Shown here piece after piece: positions 8,612 through 17,258 of a DNA stretch of 64,000 nucleotides; within the stretch, counting starts at the first letter, position 1; each line of letters opens with the position of its first letter. Under the pieces are notes generated by a model that was given only the letters and a program-made list of their open reading frames with translations, was not told the DNA's origin and did no database searches. Location: positions 59,817-123,816 of the forward strand of contig NZ_BDBF01000027.1 in the NCBI RefSeq assembly GCF_001612845.1. Reading direction: 5' to 3'. The DNA comes from Nocardia elegans NBRC 108235 (GTDB lineage: Bacteria > Actinomycetota > Actinomycetes > Mycobacteriales > Mycobacteriaceae). The translations under genes were made by a program, and so were the position numbers.

Positions 8612-9559
8612 ATGGCGGTGCATGTCAATGTCGACAATTTCGTACGGGCCGAGACGGATCGGATGTTCGCCGATCTGCAGCGCGACGCCGGCGGGATCAA
8701 CACGTTCCTGCACAACCGGGAACCGGCCGCGATCGATCGTCAGACCGTGATCCGCCTCAACCGCGACACCCTCTACAGCTTCGCCGTCGTCGACCTCGCC
8801 GCGGGCGCGACCGTGACGCTGCCCGAACACGGCGGCCGCTACCTGTCGGCCATGGTCGTCAGCGAGGACCACTACGTCGAGAAGGTCTTTCACGATGCCG
8901 GGTCCTATGAACTGCGGTCCGACGACTGCGGCACCGACTACGCCCTGGTGGCGGTGCGGATCCTCGCCGACCCGAATTCCGCCCGGGACCTCGCGGCGGT
9001 TGCGGCCCTGCAAGACGGACTCTCGCTCACCGCGGGCTCGGCGCGTGAGTTCGTCCCACCCCGCTACGACACCGCCGGCCTGGACACCACCCGCACGGCG
9101 CTGCTGACCCTGGCCGCGGGTATGAACGGTTTCGACGCGACGTTCGGCCGCCGCGATCAGGTCGACCCGGTGCGTCATCTGATCGGTACGGCGGCCGGCT
9201 GGGGCGGGCTGCCCAGCGAGGAAGCCTCCTACGTCGGCGTGGCTCCCGACCTGCCGCCCGGCAACTACGAGTTCACCCTGCGCGAGGTGCCCGTCGACGG
9301 GTTCTGGTCGGTCTCGGTCTACAACGCGGCCGGCTATTTCGAGAAGAATCCGCGAAACAGCTACAGCGTCAACAACATCACCGGAGTGCCGAACGCGGAC
9401 GGATCGGTCACGGTCCGGTTCGGCGACTTCCCCGACAGCGTCCCCAACGCGATCCCCACCCCCGAGGGCTGGAACCTCGTGGTCCGGTTGTACCGGCCCC
9501 GCCCCGAGATCCTTACCGGCACATGGACGCTGCCGGAGCTGGTGCCGGCCCGCGAGTGA
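8612..9559 (+). CDS. DUF1254/DUF1214 domain protein
   Basis: 315 aa from the ATG at 8612, which follows GAGGAG at good spacing. The N-terminal region around NTFLHNREPAAIDRQTVIRLNRDTLYSF is the DUF1254 hallmark, and the C-terminal VPVDGFWSVSVYNAAGYF with NPRNSYSVNN and GTWTLPELVP is the DUF1214 end. The family is widespread in actinobacteria and has no settled biochemical role. No signal peptide is seen, unlike many secreted members. It stands between the MBL hydrolase and a terpene synthase, each probably separately transcribed. Confidence 0.82.
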   Translation: MAVHVNVDNFVRAETDRMFADLQRDAGGINTFLHNREPAAIDRQTVIRLNRDTLYSFAVVDLAAGATVTLPEHGGRYLSAMVVSEDHYVEKVFHDAGSYELRSDDCGTDYALVAVRILADPNSARDLAAVAALQDGLSLTAGSAREFVPPRYDTAGLDTTRTALLTLAAGMNGFDATFGRRDQVDPVRHLIGTAAGWGGLPSEEASYVGVAPDLPPGNYEFTLREVPVDGFWSVSVYNAAGYFEKNPRNSYSVNNITGVPNADGSVTVRFGDFPDSVPNAIPTPEGWNLVVRLYRPRPEILTGTWTLPELVPARE

Positions 9560-9717
9560 CCGCTCCACGATCCACCCTTCGTGTCGGTTTCCGAAATGCG
9601 TTCGCTTCGCATACCCACTCCCCACAGCTGCCCCGGTGAAATACTGGTACCCGGTATCACCAACTGCCGGCGACAGTTTCGGGCCGGCGGATGCCGCTCA
9701 CGGATTGGGAGACGTTT

Positions 9718-10815
9718 GTGCAGTACATGCCCCAGATCGCATCGGATATCGCCGCAATGCACGCCCAGTACCAGGAACTTCTTCATGGGGATCGATGGTC
9801 ACTGCGCGCTCTGTTCAGTACCGACGACTGCGATATCGCGCAATATTGCAGCAGTTTCAGACCCAACCGGTTCGGCGCCCAAGCCTGCGCGGAGGTCGAG
9901 GCCTTCTGCCGCAGGCACCGGATCTGGCTGGAAAGGAGTGGTGCCGCCTACAACTCGATGACGCCCTACCTGCATCCGCGGACGATCAGCCTCGCGCGGA
10001 TGACGACGATCGGTATCTACAACGCAATCCTGTTCGCGCTCAACGACACCGTGGGCCGCGAGAAGTTCGGCCATCTGTCCGAGGCCGAGCGAGCGCAGGC
10101 ACAACTCGAGGTCGACCGGCTGTGTCGATTATTCGAGTCCGGCCGGATCCGGCCGGACAACTCCACGCCCATTGTCGAGGCAACCGTCGAATTCTTGACG
10201 ACCCTCACCGATCAAGCCGAGCCGGTGTGGCTGGAGCGATTCCGCGCATCGACAATCGACCATTTGCGCTCGGCGATCCGCGATCAGAATGTCGGCGCGC
10301 GCGGTGACCTGCTCAGCGTCGACGACTACATCACCCTGCGTAACGAGGTCTCGGGGATGTACCCCGCGATCCAGCTGTGCGAGTTCGCGCGCGACACCAC
10401 ACTGCCCTGGGACCGGCTCGCGGCCGCGGGTCTCGCCGAGGATCTGCGCACGCTGGAACGTCTCACCGCCGAAGTCGGAGCGCTGATGAACGATGTCTTC
10501 TCCTTCGAGAAGGAGGTTATCGTGGACCGCTCGGATTTCAACCTCATCTCGATTCTCCTGCTCAATACGCCCGGCGCGACGCTGGCCGACGCCGTGCTCG
10601 GCGCCGCGCAGATCGTGCGCGAGCGATTGACCGACTTCCGCAGGCTGCGGCAGGATCTGCTCGACCGCTGCCCCGCACTCAGCCCACCACTGGCCACCGC
10701 CGTCACCGCCTACGCCGACGACCTCGATCAATGCGTCCAAGCGAGCTGGGTGTGGCAATGCGCCACCTCCCGCTACAAGGGCCGGTCGATATTCGTCGAG
10801 GCTCACCACCGGTGA
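9718..10815 (+). CDS. Class I terpene synthase (terpene cyclase family)
   Basis: 365 aa from the GTG at 9718, which has GGGAG six bases upstream; the in-frame ATG at 9691 lacks a ribosome site. The NSE metal triad is clear: NDVFSFEKE (Asn258, Ser262, Glu266). A late Arg-Tyr pair (ATSRYKG) fits the pyrophosphate sensor. The usual aspartate-rich motif is altered: DTVGRE (residues 110-115), preceded by Asn, where DDxxxE is expected, so the second Asp is Thr. The enzyme should cyclise a prenyl diphosphate in the cytoplasm; chain length and product are unknown. No prenyltransferase lies nearby; a P450 is 1.6 kb away. Confidence 0.83.
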   Translation: MQYMPQIASDIAAMHAQYQELLHGDRWSLRALFSTDDCDIAQYCSSFRPNRFGAQACAEVEAFCRRHRIWLERSGAAYNSMTPYLHPRTISLARMTTIGIYNAILFALNDTVGREKFGHLSEAERAQAQLEVDRLCRLFESGRIRPDNSTPIVEATVEFLTTLTDQAEPVWLERFRASTIDHLRSAIRDQNVGARGDLLSVDDYITLRNEVSGMYPAIQLCEFARDTTLPWDRLAAAGLAEDLRTLERLTAEVGALMNDVFSFEKEVIVDRSDFNLISILLLNTPGATLADAVLGAAQIVRERLTDFRRLRQDLLDRCPALSPPLATAVTAYADDLDQCVQASWVWQCATSRYKGRSIFVEAHHR

Positions 10816-10950
10816 GCAGTCCACCGATGACGTGACGAATCGGGCATGCAGTACCTTTGTCTGCAGCGTCACGATCAGCAGTACCAGCCGGGGGAAGTAT
10901 CGCCGGGCACCGAAGTAGCAGCAGAAGCGCATCGGACATGGGGAGTTGGA

Positions 10951-12237
10951 GTGGACGATCTGAGCACGGCACTCGCCCAGCAATGGGAGCGCGCGCTGGC
11001 GACGATTACCACTCACCCTTCCTACGCCACCGTAGAAATTTCGTTTCTGCGCGATCTTCTGGAAGAACTCCACGCCAGTCTCACCGCGGAGACCTTCGAC
11101 GCGGCCGCCGGCTCCCGAGTGGGAGCGGCGCTGGCGGGTGCCCGGCTCACCGATCCCGCGGTGCCGGTCGTATCCGCGCCGGTATTGCACCGACTCACCG
11201 AATTCAGCGATCACCCCGAGACCGGCCCGCGCATGGCCGCCCTGCTCGTCGCGTTCGGCCACGGCCACCACTTCCTCGCCGAAGCGATCAGGGCCGACGA
11301 TGTCGAGGAAGGCCAGCGCCGGTTCCGGCTCGTGTTCGACCACGCGTCCATCGCCATCGCGATCGGCGACACGAATGGTGTTCTGCTGGAAGCCAACCCC
11401 CATCTGGCCGACATGATCGGGGTACCGGTCGAGTCGCTGCGCGGCATCAGCGTCTACGACTTCGCCCACCCCGACGATCAGGCCGCGATCCGCGCGATGG
11501 TCTACGACGACCTCGTGCCGGCCAGGGCCGGCACGGCGAAGATCGAACGGCGCCTGCAGCGCGCGGACGGCAGCACCGGATGGGCCACCTTCGCGATCAC
11601 CTATGTCCGGAGCGCGTTCGGGCCGGACTATCTGCTCGCCATCGGCGAAGACGTCACCGAACGCCACCAACTGCAGGAGCAGCTCCACTATCAGGCGCGC
11701 CACGACGCGCTCACCGAGCTGCCCAACCGCCGCCATCTCCTCGACACCCTCAAATCGGTGATCTCCGCGGCCGGCGAGAACGATCTGATGGGACTGTGCT
11801 TCACCGACCTGGACCACTTCAAAGAGGTCAACGACCGATACGGGCACGGCGTCGGCGACCAGGTGCTGGCCACCGTCGCCCGTCGCCTGCACGACAGCCT
11901 GCAAGACGACGGATGCCTGGTCGCGCGAATCGGCGGCGACGAATTCGTCACCCTCATCCCGCCCCCGGCCGACACCCGCAGAGTCGCGGCGGTCGCGGAC
12001 CGCCTACGCGGCGCCCTCTCGCATCCCCTCATCGTCGGCGGTCACCGGCTCCACATCTCCGCCAGCATCGGAGCCGTCGTCACACCGGTCGCCGACAAGG
12101 ACCCGGAATGGCTGCTCGACGCGGCCGACACCTCGCTGTACGACGCCAAATCCGGCGCCCGCGGCAACTGGATCCTGCACACCGTCCACGCGGCCGAGGG
12201 TGCCGACGACAGCTCTGCCCGATGCGGAAACGCTTGA
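10951..12237 (+). CDS. PAS-GGDEF diguanylate cyclase
   Basis: 428 aa from the GTG at 10951 behind GGGGAGTTGGA; the open frame begins earlier without a good start. Order: an N-terminal helical region (about 1-120) of unknown role, a PAS sensor (about 125-245, ending in the EDVTERHQLQEQL linker), then a GGDEF domain with DHFKEVNDRYGH and the intact signature GGDEF at 328-332. The product would be cyclic di-GMP. The position where the inhibitory RxxD I-site normally lies reads DDGC, so product feedback through that site is unlikely. No EAL domain is present. No transmembrane segment is seen. Confidence 0.88.
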   Translation: MDDLSTALAQQWERALATITTHPSYATVEISFLRDLLEELHASLTAETFDAAAGSRVGAALAGARLTDPAVPVVSAPVLHRLTEFSDHPETGPRMAALLVAFGHGHHFLAEAIRADDVEEGQRRFRLVFDHASIAIAIGDTNGVLLEANPHLADMIGVPVESLRGISVYDFAHPDDQAAIRAMVYDDLVPARAGTAKIERRLQRADGSTGWATFAITYVRSAFGPDYLLAIGEDVTERHQLQEQLHYQARHDALTELPNRRHLLDTLKSVISAAGENDLMGLCFTDLDHFKEVNDRYGHGVGDQVLATVARRLHDSLQDDGCLVARIGGDEFVTLIPPPADTRRVAAVADRLRGALSHPLIVGGHRLHISASIGAVVTPVADKDPEWLLDAADTSLYDAKSGARGNWILHTVHAAEGADDSSARCGNA

Positions 12238-12259
12238 GGCGCACCGGGTTCGACGGCCG

Positions 12260-12373
12260 CTACGCGCGGGTCGGCAACACTCGATAGACGATCTCCACAC
12301 CGCCACCGTCCAACGGCCGCGAACTCTCGAATGCCAGATCGGTCTGCGGATTCAGCGAATCGGTCAGGCGCAT
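12260..12373 (-). CDS. Possible small ORF, 37 aa
   Basis: An ATG-to-TAG frame between the convergent GGDEF and P450 genes, just downstream of the P450 on its strand. The product (start MRLTDSLNPQTDLAF, end EIVYRVLPTRA) has a natural amino-acid mix and third-position GC near 76 percent. No ribosome site is obvious. It may be the 3' remnant of a longer gene or chance. I do not recognise it. Confidence 0.25.
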   Translation of the reverse strand: MRLTDSLNPQTDLAFESSRPLDGGGVEIVYRVLPTRA

Positions 12374-12398
12374 GCCGCTTGCCGGTGGAGACGGTGCT

Positions 12399-13640
12399 TC
12401 ACTCGCCCCGGTAGCGCACCTGGAATTCCTTGATCCCGTTCAACCAGCCCGACCGCAATCGGCGTGGGTCCCCCAGTTTGCGAATGTCGGGAAGGTGGTC
12501 TGCGACGGCGTTGAAGATCAGGTCGATCTCCAGTCGGGCCAGGTTGGCGCCGATGCAGAAGTGCGCGCCCGTACCGCCGAATGCCAAGTGCGGGTTGGGA
12601 TCACGAGTGATGTCGAAGGTGTACGGCGCGTCGAAAACCTCTTCGTCGAAATTCGCGGATCGGTAGACGATCAGGACCCGCTGACCCTTCCGGATCGGTA
12701 CGCCACCGAGTTCGGTGTCCTCCAGCGCGGTGCGCTGGAACGTACTCACCGGCGTCGCCCAGCGGACGATCTCATCGACGGCGGTCTTGGGCCGCTGCGA
12801 CTTGAAAAGCTCCCATTGATCCGGGTTTTCGAGAAACGCGATCATGCCGTGCGTGATCGCGTTACGAGTGGTCTCGTTGCCCGCGACGGCCAGGAGGATG
12901 ACGAAGAAGCCGAACTCCTCGGAGGTCAGCGCTTCTCCGTCGACGTCGGCGTGGACCAGTTCGGTCACGATGTCGTCGGCCGGCTGCGACTTTCGCGCCT
13001 CGGCCATCTGCCAGGCGTAGGCAAGCAGTTCGGCGGAGGCGGCCAGCGGGTCGACGCCGGCGTACTCCGGGTCGTCGTAGCCGATCATCTCGTTGGACCA
13101 CCGGAAGATCTTCATCCGGTCCGCCTGCGGCACGCCGATCAATTCCGCGATCGCCTGCAACGGCAATTCACACGCCACCTGCGTGACGAAGTCACCCGCG
13201 CCCGCCTCGGCGGCCGCGGTGACGATGGCCTCGGCGCGGGCGGACAACTCCGCGCGCAGCCCGTTGACCGCCCGCGGCGTGAACCCTTTCGAGATCAGCT
13301 TGCGCATCCTGGTGTGTTGCGGCGCATCCTGATTGAGCAGAACGAGCCGCTGCATTTCCATCCGCTCGGGGGTGAGCTCGACGCCGTATCGCGGCAGCGC
13401 GGTGTTCTCGGCATTGGAGAACACATCGCTGCGCCGCGACACCTCCTTGACGTCGGCGTGTTTGGTCACGACCCAGAATCCGTCGTCCGGAAAACCGTCG
13501 GAACCGGGCGACTTCGCATTCCACCAGATGGGAGCCGCACGGCGCAGTTCCGCCAGCTCTTCGACCGGCACCCGCCGGGCCCACATATCCGGATCCGTGA
13601 CATCGAAATCTCGCGGGATATCGGGACGCGTCGCACGCAT
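12399..13640 (-). CDS. Cytochrome P450, CYP125-like steroid C26/C27 hydroxylase
   Basis: 413 aa from the ATG at 13640 (a GTG at 13649 is also in frame). P450 hallmarks: I-helix AGNETTRNA, K-helix E-x-x-R (DEIVRW), and the heme loop FGGTGAHFCIG with Cys362. The tail LRSGWLNGIKEFQVRY is the distinctive CYP125-family ending. CYP125 oxidises the terminal side-chain carbon of cholesterol and cholestenone to start side-chain degradation, with electrons from ferredoxin. A KstR-type operator lies 28-41 bp upstream of the start, matching control of mycobacterial cyp125. A related steroid-specific CYP subfamily cannot be excluded without alignment. Confidence 0.85.
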   Translation of the reverse strand: MRATRPDIPRDFDVTDPDMWARRVPVEELAELRRAAPIWWNAKSPGSDGFPDDGFWVVTKHADVKEVSRRSDVFSNAENTALPRYGVELTPERMEMQRLVLLNQDAPQHTRMRKLISKGFTPRAVNGLRAELSARAEAIVTAAAEAGAGDFVTQVACELPLQAIAELIGVPQADRMKIFRWSNEMIGYDDPEYAGVDPLAASAELLAYAWQMAEARKSQPADDIVTELVHADVDGEALTSEEFGFFVILLAVAGNETTRNAITHGMIAFLENPDQWELFKSQRPKTAVDEIVRWATPVSTFQRTALEDTELGGVPIRKGQRVLIVYRSANFDEEVFDAPYTFDITRDPNPHLAFGGTGAHFCIGANLARLEIDLIFNAVADHLPDIRKLGDPRRLRSGWLNGIKEFQVRYRGE

Positions 13641-13667
13641 ATCAACCACCGGGCCGTCATCGCTGAC

Positions 13668-13681
13668 TGAAACAGGTTCTA
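13668..13681. promoter_or_regulatory. KstR-type operator
   Basis: TGAAACAGGTTCTA, read on the minus strand as TAGAACCTGTTTCA, fits the published KstR consensus TnnAACnnGTTnnA at every fixed position. It lies in the promoter of the CYP125-like gene. KstR is the TetR-family repressor of cholesterol catabolism; no kstR gene is in the window. Confidence 0.7.
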
Positions 13682-13977
13682 GAGGTATTCAAGCACAATC
13701 AGCGGCCGCTCATACCCGTCTCCAGCGACCTCGATGGTCGTGGCAACCGGCCGCGACGGTGGAATCCGGGACATCCGGCGGCCGAAAGTCCTCCCGGACG
13801 TAGACCAGTGACCCGGCCATGCCGGACGTTGCACCCTTCCACCCGAACAGCGCTCTCGACGAGTCTGGATCCGACGCGGCTTCTTTTTTGTCCGAGGTTT
13901 GCCGCATCCCGCGACGATGGGTGACCGGGTTGCGCAGCACCAACGGCGAGGCCGCCGAGACGACGTCAGGAGTTCCG
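13682..13977. other. Intergenic interval between P450 promoter and hydrolase
   Basis: 296 bp. No gene is supported. Short minus-strand frames give protein-like fragments (ending ERPLIVLEYL at 13679 and starting MAGSLVYVREDF near 13820) that would need a frameshift to join, so a decayed short gene is possible but unproven. Confidence 0.3.
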
Positions 13978-14889
13978 ATGCCCCACTGGCGAGGCCCGCT
14001 GCGACCCGACCGTCCGACCGGGACAGAGCCACAACACCATCGCTCCGCAAGGCTGCGATCACGATCGGTTGTCGTCGAGGGCAGGATTGCCCGTTATTCG
14101 GCCGGCGGACACGGCCCCCGGGTGCTCTTCCTGCACGGCTGGGGATTGGGAAGATACGCCTATACCCGCCCGCTCGAGGAACTCGTTCGAATGGGAGTGC
14201 ACGTCTTCGCCCCCGCGCTTCCCGGCTTCGGGGGCACCGCCGGGTTGCCGATCGAGGATCGGTCTCTCGCCGGCTACGCCCGGTGGGTCGGAGATTTCAT
14301 CGAGGCGATCGACCTACCGCTACCGGTCACCGTGGTCGGGCACTCCTTCGGCGGCGGTGTCGCGATCCAGGCCGCGCACGATCTGCCGGAGCTCGCCGAG
14401 CGGCTCGTGCTGGTGAACTCCATCGGTGGCTCGGCATGGACCGACGGTCGCGGGGTGGCACGCGCACTCCGGGAACGTCCGCTGTGGGACTGGGGCCTGC
14501 ACTTGCCGGCAGACCTGCTGCCCGGTCGCCAACTGACGCGGGTCCTGCCGGTGATCATGCGTGACGCGGTGCCCAACGTCCTGCGGAACCCGACAGCGGT
14601 GTGGGAAGTCGCGCACCTGGCCCGGACCGCCAATCTCACCTCCGAGCTCACCGAGCTCGCCGAGCGCCGGCTGCCCGTCTTCGTGGTGTGGAGCAAGCGA
14701 GACACGATCATCCCCGAATCCACGTCGATGTCGCTGCGGACCGCCCTGGGCGACCCTCGCACGATCACCGTGCCCGGTGGGCACGGCTGGCTCCTCGACG
14801 ACCCGCACGCCTTCGGGGAGGTCATCACCAACGTCGTCCGGGAACCGGATTCCGGCTTCGAGCCCGACACCCGGCCGACGGCACAGTAG
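13978..14889 (+). CDS. Alpha/beta-hydrolase
   Basis: 303 aa from the ATG at 13978 behind CAGGAG. Features: the oxyanion strand LFLHGWGLG, the nucleophile elbow GHSFGG, an acid candidate in WSKRDTIIP, and the catalytic His in GGHGW. The length and a cap region rich in Leu/Arg are ordinary for the family. It precedes a TetR gene by 105 bp in the same direction and faces the CYP125 gene across a common promoter region. The substrate is unknown; an ester or C-C bond intermediate of the neighbouring pathways is a guess. Confidence 0.8.
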   Translation: MPHWRGPLRPDRPTGTEPQHHRSARLRSRSVVVEGRIARYSAGGHGPRVLFLHGWGLGRYAYTRPLEELVRMGVHVFAPALPGFGGTAGLPIEDRSLAGYARWVGDFIEAIDLPLPVTVVGHSFGGGVAIQAAHDLPELAERLVLVNSIGGSAWTDGRGVARALRERPLWDWGLHLPADLLPGRQLTRVLPVIMRDAVPNVLRNPTAVWEVAHLARTANLTSELTELAERRLPVFVVWSKRDTIIPESTSMSLRTALGDPRTITVPGGHGWLLDDPHAFGEVITNVVREPDSGFEPDTRPTAQ

Positions 14890-14940
14890 CGATCGACACC
14901 GGCGAAATGCACGCCGCCCTCGAGATTCGGGCAGCACCGG

Positions 14941-14958
14941 TCTGATGTTTTCCTCAGA
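14941..14958. promoter_or_regulatory. Inverted repeat upstream of TetR gene
   Basis: TCTGATGTTTTCCTCAGA: arms TCTGA/TCAGA around eight bases, 36 bp before the TetR ATG at 14995. The inner TGATG-N4-CCTCA is reminiscent of the TGATGAAAATGTCA sites at 25 kb. Autoregulation is inferred. Confidence 0.4.
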
Positions 14959-14994
14959 TACGATTTCGGTGACGATTCCGACGCAGGAGGCCTG

Positions 14995-15633
14995 ATGACC
15001 ACCGAATCCGTCACGCGCAACCGTGTCGATCGGCGCCGCGAGCGCACCCGCAACGCCCTGCTCGGCGCTGCCCGGAAGTTCTTGTCCGAGGGGCGAACCG
15101 CGGTGAGCATTCAGGAGATCACCGACGCCGCCGACGTCGGATTCGGCTCCTTCTACAACCATTTCGAGTCGAAGGATCAGCTCTTCGACGCGGCGGTGCG
15201 CTCGGCGTTGCAGGTCTACAGCGAGATGCGCGACGCCATCGTCGCGCTCTACGACGACCCGGCCGAAGTGTTCGCGGTGAGTTTCCGCATGACCGGACGT
15301 TTGCAGCGGCAGGTGCCCGAGATGGTCCGGGTGATCCTGAACTCCGGGATGTCGGTATTGCTGCGCGAGGAAGGTCTGGCCCCACGCGCCCGTCACGACA
15401 TCATCGCCGCGCAGGAGGCGGGCCGCTTCGACCCGATGGACCCGGATATGGCGGTGATGGCCGCGGGCGGGGCCCTACTGGGTCTCCTGCAACTGCTCGA
15501 CGCGCAACCCGACGCCGACGTCGAGGCACGGACCGACGAAATGGCGTTCCACGTCTTGCGCATGTTCGGCATGAACAAGCGATCGGCGCACAAGCTTGCC
15601 ACCAGCCCACTGCCACCACAGCCCCAGCTCTGA
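14995..15633 (+). CDS. TetR family regulator (paralogue of 21372-22043)
   Basis: 212 aa with an AGGAGG-like site before the ATG. HTH at about residues 20-65 (IQEITDAADVGFGSFYNHFESK). The C-terminal domain shares block after block with the TetR at 21372: ADVGxGSFYNHF, DDPAxVFAxSFR, GLAPRAR, AGRFD. The two therefore arose by duplication and stand on either side of the catabolic operon at 15658-21236. This gene converges on the flavin monooxygenase at 15658 with only 24 bp between. It probably senses an aromatic or CoA intermediate; that is inference. Confidence 0.88.
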   Translation: MTTESVTRNRVDRRRERTRNALLGAARKFLSEGRTAVSIQEITDAADVGFGSFYNHFESKDQLFDAAVRSALQVYSEMRDAIVALYDDPAEVFAVSFRMTGRLQRQVPEMVRVILNSGMSVLLREEGLAPRARHDIIAAQEAGRFDPMDPDMAVMAAGGALLGLLQLLDAQPDADVEARTDEMAFHVLRMFGMNKRSAHKLATSPLPPQPQL

Positions 15634-15657
15634 ACACCGCCGACCGACGCCGGCGCA

Positions 15658-17181
15658 TCACCGCCGAACGCTCGGCGCGAAGTCCGGAAGCGAGGCACAC
15701 AGCGCGGACAAGCGTCCGCGACCGTCCTGCACGGTACCGTCGGGCCGGACGACAAGCGTCGACGCGTGACCGCGGCGCATCCACCGAGACAGCTCCGAGT
15801 TCGGTGCCGGGCACACGAGGACACCGCCGCGTCGGCGGACCACAGCGCGGTCCCATGCCGTCGGATCTTCGAGGGTGATGACGGCGTATCGGCCGCCGAT
15901 GACGTCGTCGACGCACTGCCCGTCCGGCATTCGATCGTTCGGAATCAAACGACCGGCGAGAAGACCGTGTATCCACCTCGCCGTCACCGGTGAGGAGTCG
16001 CGCAGTGGTGGGGATTCACCGCTGGTGACCATCCGGGCGAATCCCGGGATGTGCCGCAGGTACGGCGCGATCAGGCCACGCAACCGGTTGCCCAGCTCGC
16101 CGCCTTCGGTCATGGTCAGCCCGGTAAGCTTCGCCAGCCGAATCATCTTGCGCGCGTGAGGTTTTCTTTCCCTTTCGTAGGTGTCGAGCACAGCGGCCGG
16201 CAACTCGGCGCGCAACACTCCGGCCAGCTTCCAACCGAGGTTCGCGGCATCGCGGATACCCGCGCCCATCCCCTGCCCGATGAACGGCGGGGTCAAATGG
16301 GCCGCATCTCCGAGCAGGAACACGCGCCCCTGTCGCCACCGATCCGCGAGTTGCGCGCGGAAGGTGTATTCGGCGACGCGCACCACTTCCATCTGCTCGT
16401 ACTCGATCTCGCCGAGCCACGGGCCCAGGAGCGGACGGAGGGCGGCCAAATCCCGGTAATCGTCGGCGTTTTCACCCGGATGCAGCCGAAATTCCCATCG
16501 GTACCGTGTCTTCCCGATGCGCATATAGGTGGCCGCGCGATCGGGATCGCAGACTTGGTGGACGCCTTCCCAGTGCTGCAGCTCGGTCGTGGCGGCGATA
16601 TCGACCACAAGCCATCGCTGCTGGAATCGCAGGTCTCGCATATGTCCGCCAATTCGATTGCGTACCAGGCTGTTCGCCCCATCACAGCCCAAGACATATT
16701 CCGCTCGTACGGCCTCGGTCCGCCCGCCTGATCGATCGGTGAATTCCACGCGCACGCAGTCGTTCTCTCGGACTACGGCGGTGACATCCGCATTGCCGCG
16801 CATTGTCACCTGCGGGTACCGAGCCAGGTTGCGACGAAGAATCGCTTCCAACTCCGGTTGGTCGAACAGGTTCGCCTCCGGATGACCGTTGCGACCGCCC
16901 GTCGTATCCCGATCGAACTGCGCCAGCACGCGGTGATCCGGATCCGCCAATCGCAAACCCAGCGCCGGACGGGAGACGGCGTCGAATTCCGCACCGACAC
17001 CCAGCCGTTCGAGGACCCGGCGGATTTCGCCGTCGAGGTGGACAGCGCGCGGCTGCGGGTAGACACCCTCCCACCGCTCGAGTACCAGCGATTCGATGCC
17101 GTACTGGGCGAGCAGCGTGGCCGCCGTCAACCCGGTCGGGCCCGCGCCGACGATCACGACCTGTACCACCGGCGAGGTCAC
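15658..17181 (-). CDS. FAD-dependent aromatic monooxygenase, MhpA-like
   Basis: 507 aa from the GTG at 17181, whose first bases overlap the stop of a 26-codon ORF. Motifs of class A flavin hydroxylases: the Rossmann GAGPTG near the start, the DG motif in VLGCDGANSLVR, and the second FAD motif GDAAHLTPPFIGQGMGAG. The family (3-(3-hydroxyphenyl)propionate 2-hydroxylase, phenol hydroxylase) uses NAD(P)H and O2 to add an ortho hydroxyl, producing the catechol for the extradiol dioxygenase at 20103. It is the last gene of a tightly overlapped five-ORF operon and meets the TetR gene 15633 tail to tail. Confidence 0.87.
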   Translation of the reverse strand: MTSPVVQVVIVGAGPTGLTAATLLAQYGIESLVLERWEGVYPQPRAVHLDGEIRRVLERLGVGAEFDAVSRPALGLRLADPDHRVLAQFDRDTTGGRNGHPEANLFDQPELEAILRRNLARYPQVTMRGNADVTAVVRENDCVRVEFTDRSGGRTEAVRAEYVLGCDGANSLVRNRIGGHMRDLRFQQRWLVVDIAATTELQHWEGVHQVCDPDRAATYMRIGKTRYRWEFRLHPGENADDYRDLAALRPLLGPWLGEIEYEQMEVVRVAEYTFRAQLADRWRQGRVFLLGDAAHLTPPFIGQGMGAGIRDAANLGWKLAGVLRAELPAAVLDTYERERKPHARKMIRLAKLTGLTMTEGGELGNRLRGLIAPYLRHIPGFARMVTSGESPPLRDSSPVTARWIHGLLAGRLIPNDRMPDGQCVDDVIGGRYAVITLEDPTAWDRAVVRRRGGVLVCPAPNSELSRWMRRGHASTLVVRPDGTVQDGRGRLSALCASLPDFAPSVRR

Positions 17182-17258
17182 GACAACACACCCCGCACCG
17201 CGGCGACAGACGCGGTGGCAACGGGACCGCCGCCGAACGCGGTGGGCCCGATCGTCAT
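17178..17258 (-). CDS. 26-aa ORF coupled to both neighbours
   Basis: ATG (17258-17256) overlaps the TGA of the acyl-CoA ligase in an ATGA junction, and its own TGA (17180-17178) overlaps the GTG of the monooxygenase in a GTGA junction. The product, starting MTIGPTAFGGGPVATAS, is Gly/Ala/Val rich. The perfect chain of overlaps mirrors those elsewhere in the operon, so it is probably translated, either as a coupling peptide that carries ribosomes across the 73-base gap or as the remnant of a deleted gene. The family is not recognised. Confidence 0.45.
   Translation of the reverse strand: MTIGPTAFGGGPVATASVAAVRGVLS

Noticed and set aside
8336..9625. 429-codon open frame on the minus strand
   Set aside because: Antisense of the DUF1254/DUF1214 gene; high-GC codon bias opens the opposite strand. 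No family motif or ribosome site.
9640..9665. Palindrome-like TGGTACCCGGTATCACCA before the terpene synthase
   Set aside because: Only four-base outer arms pair; too weak to call an operator.
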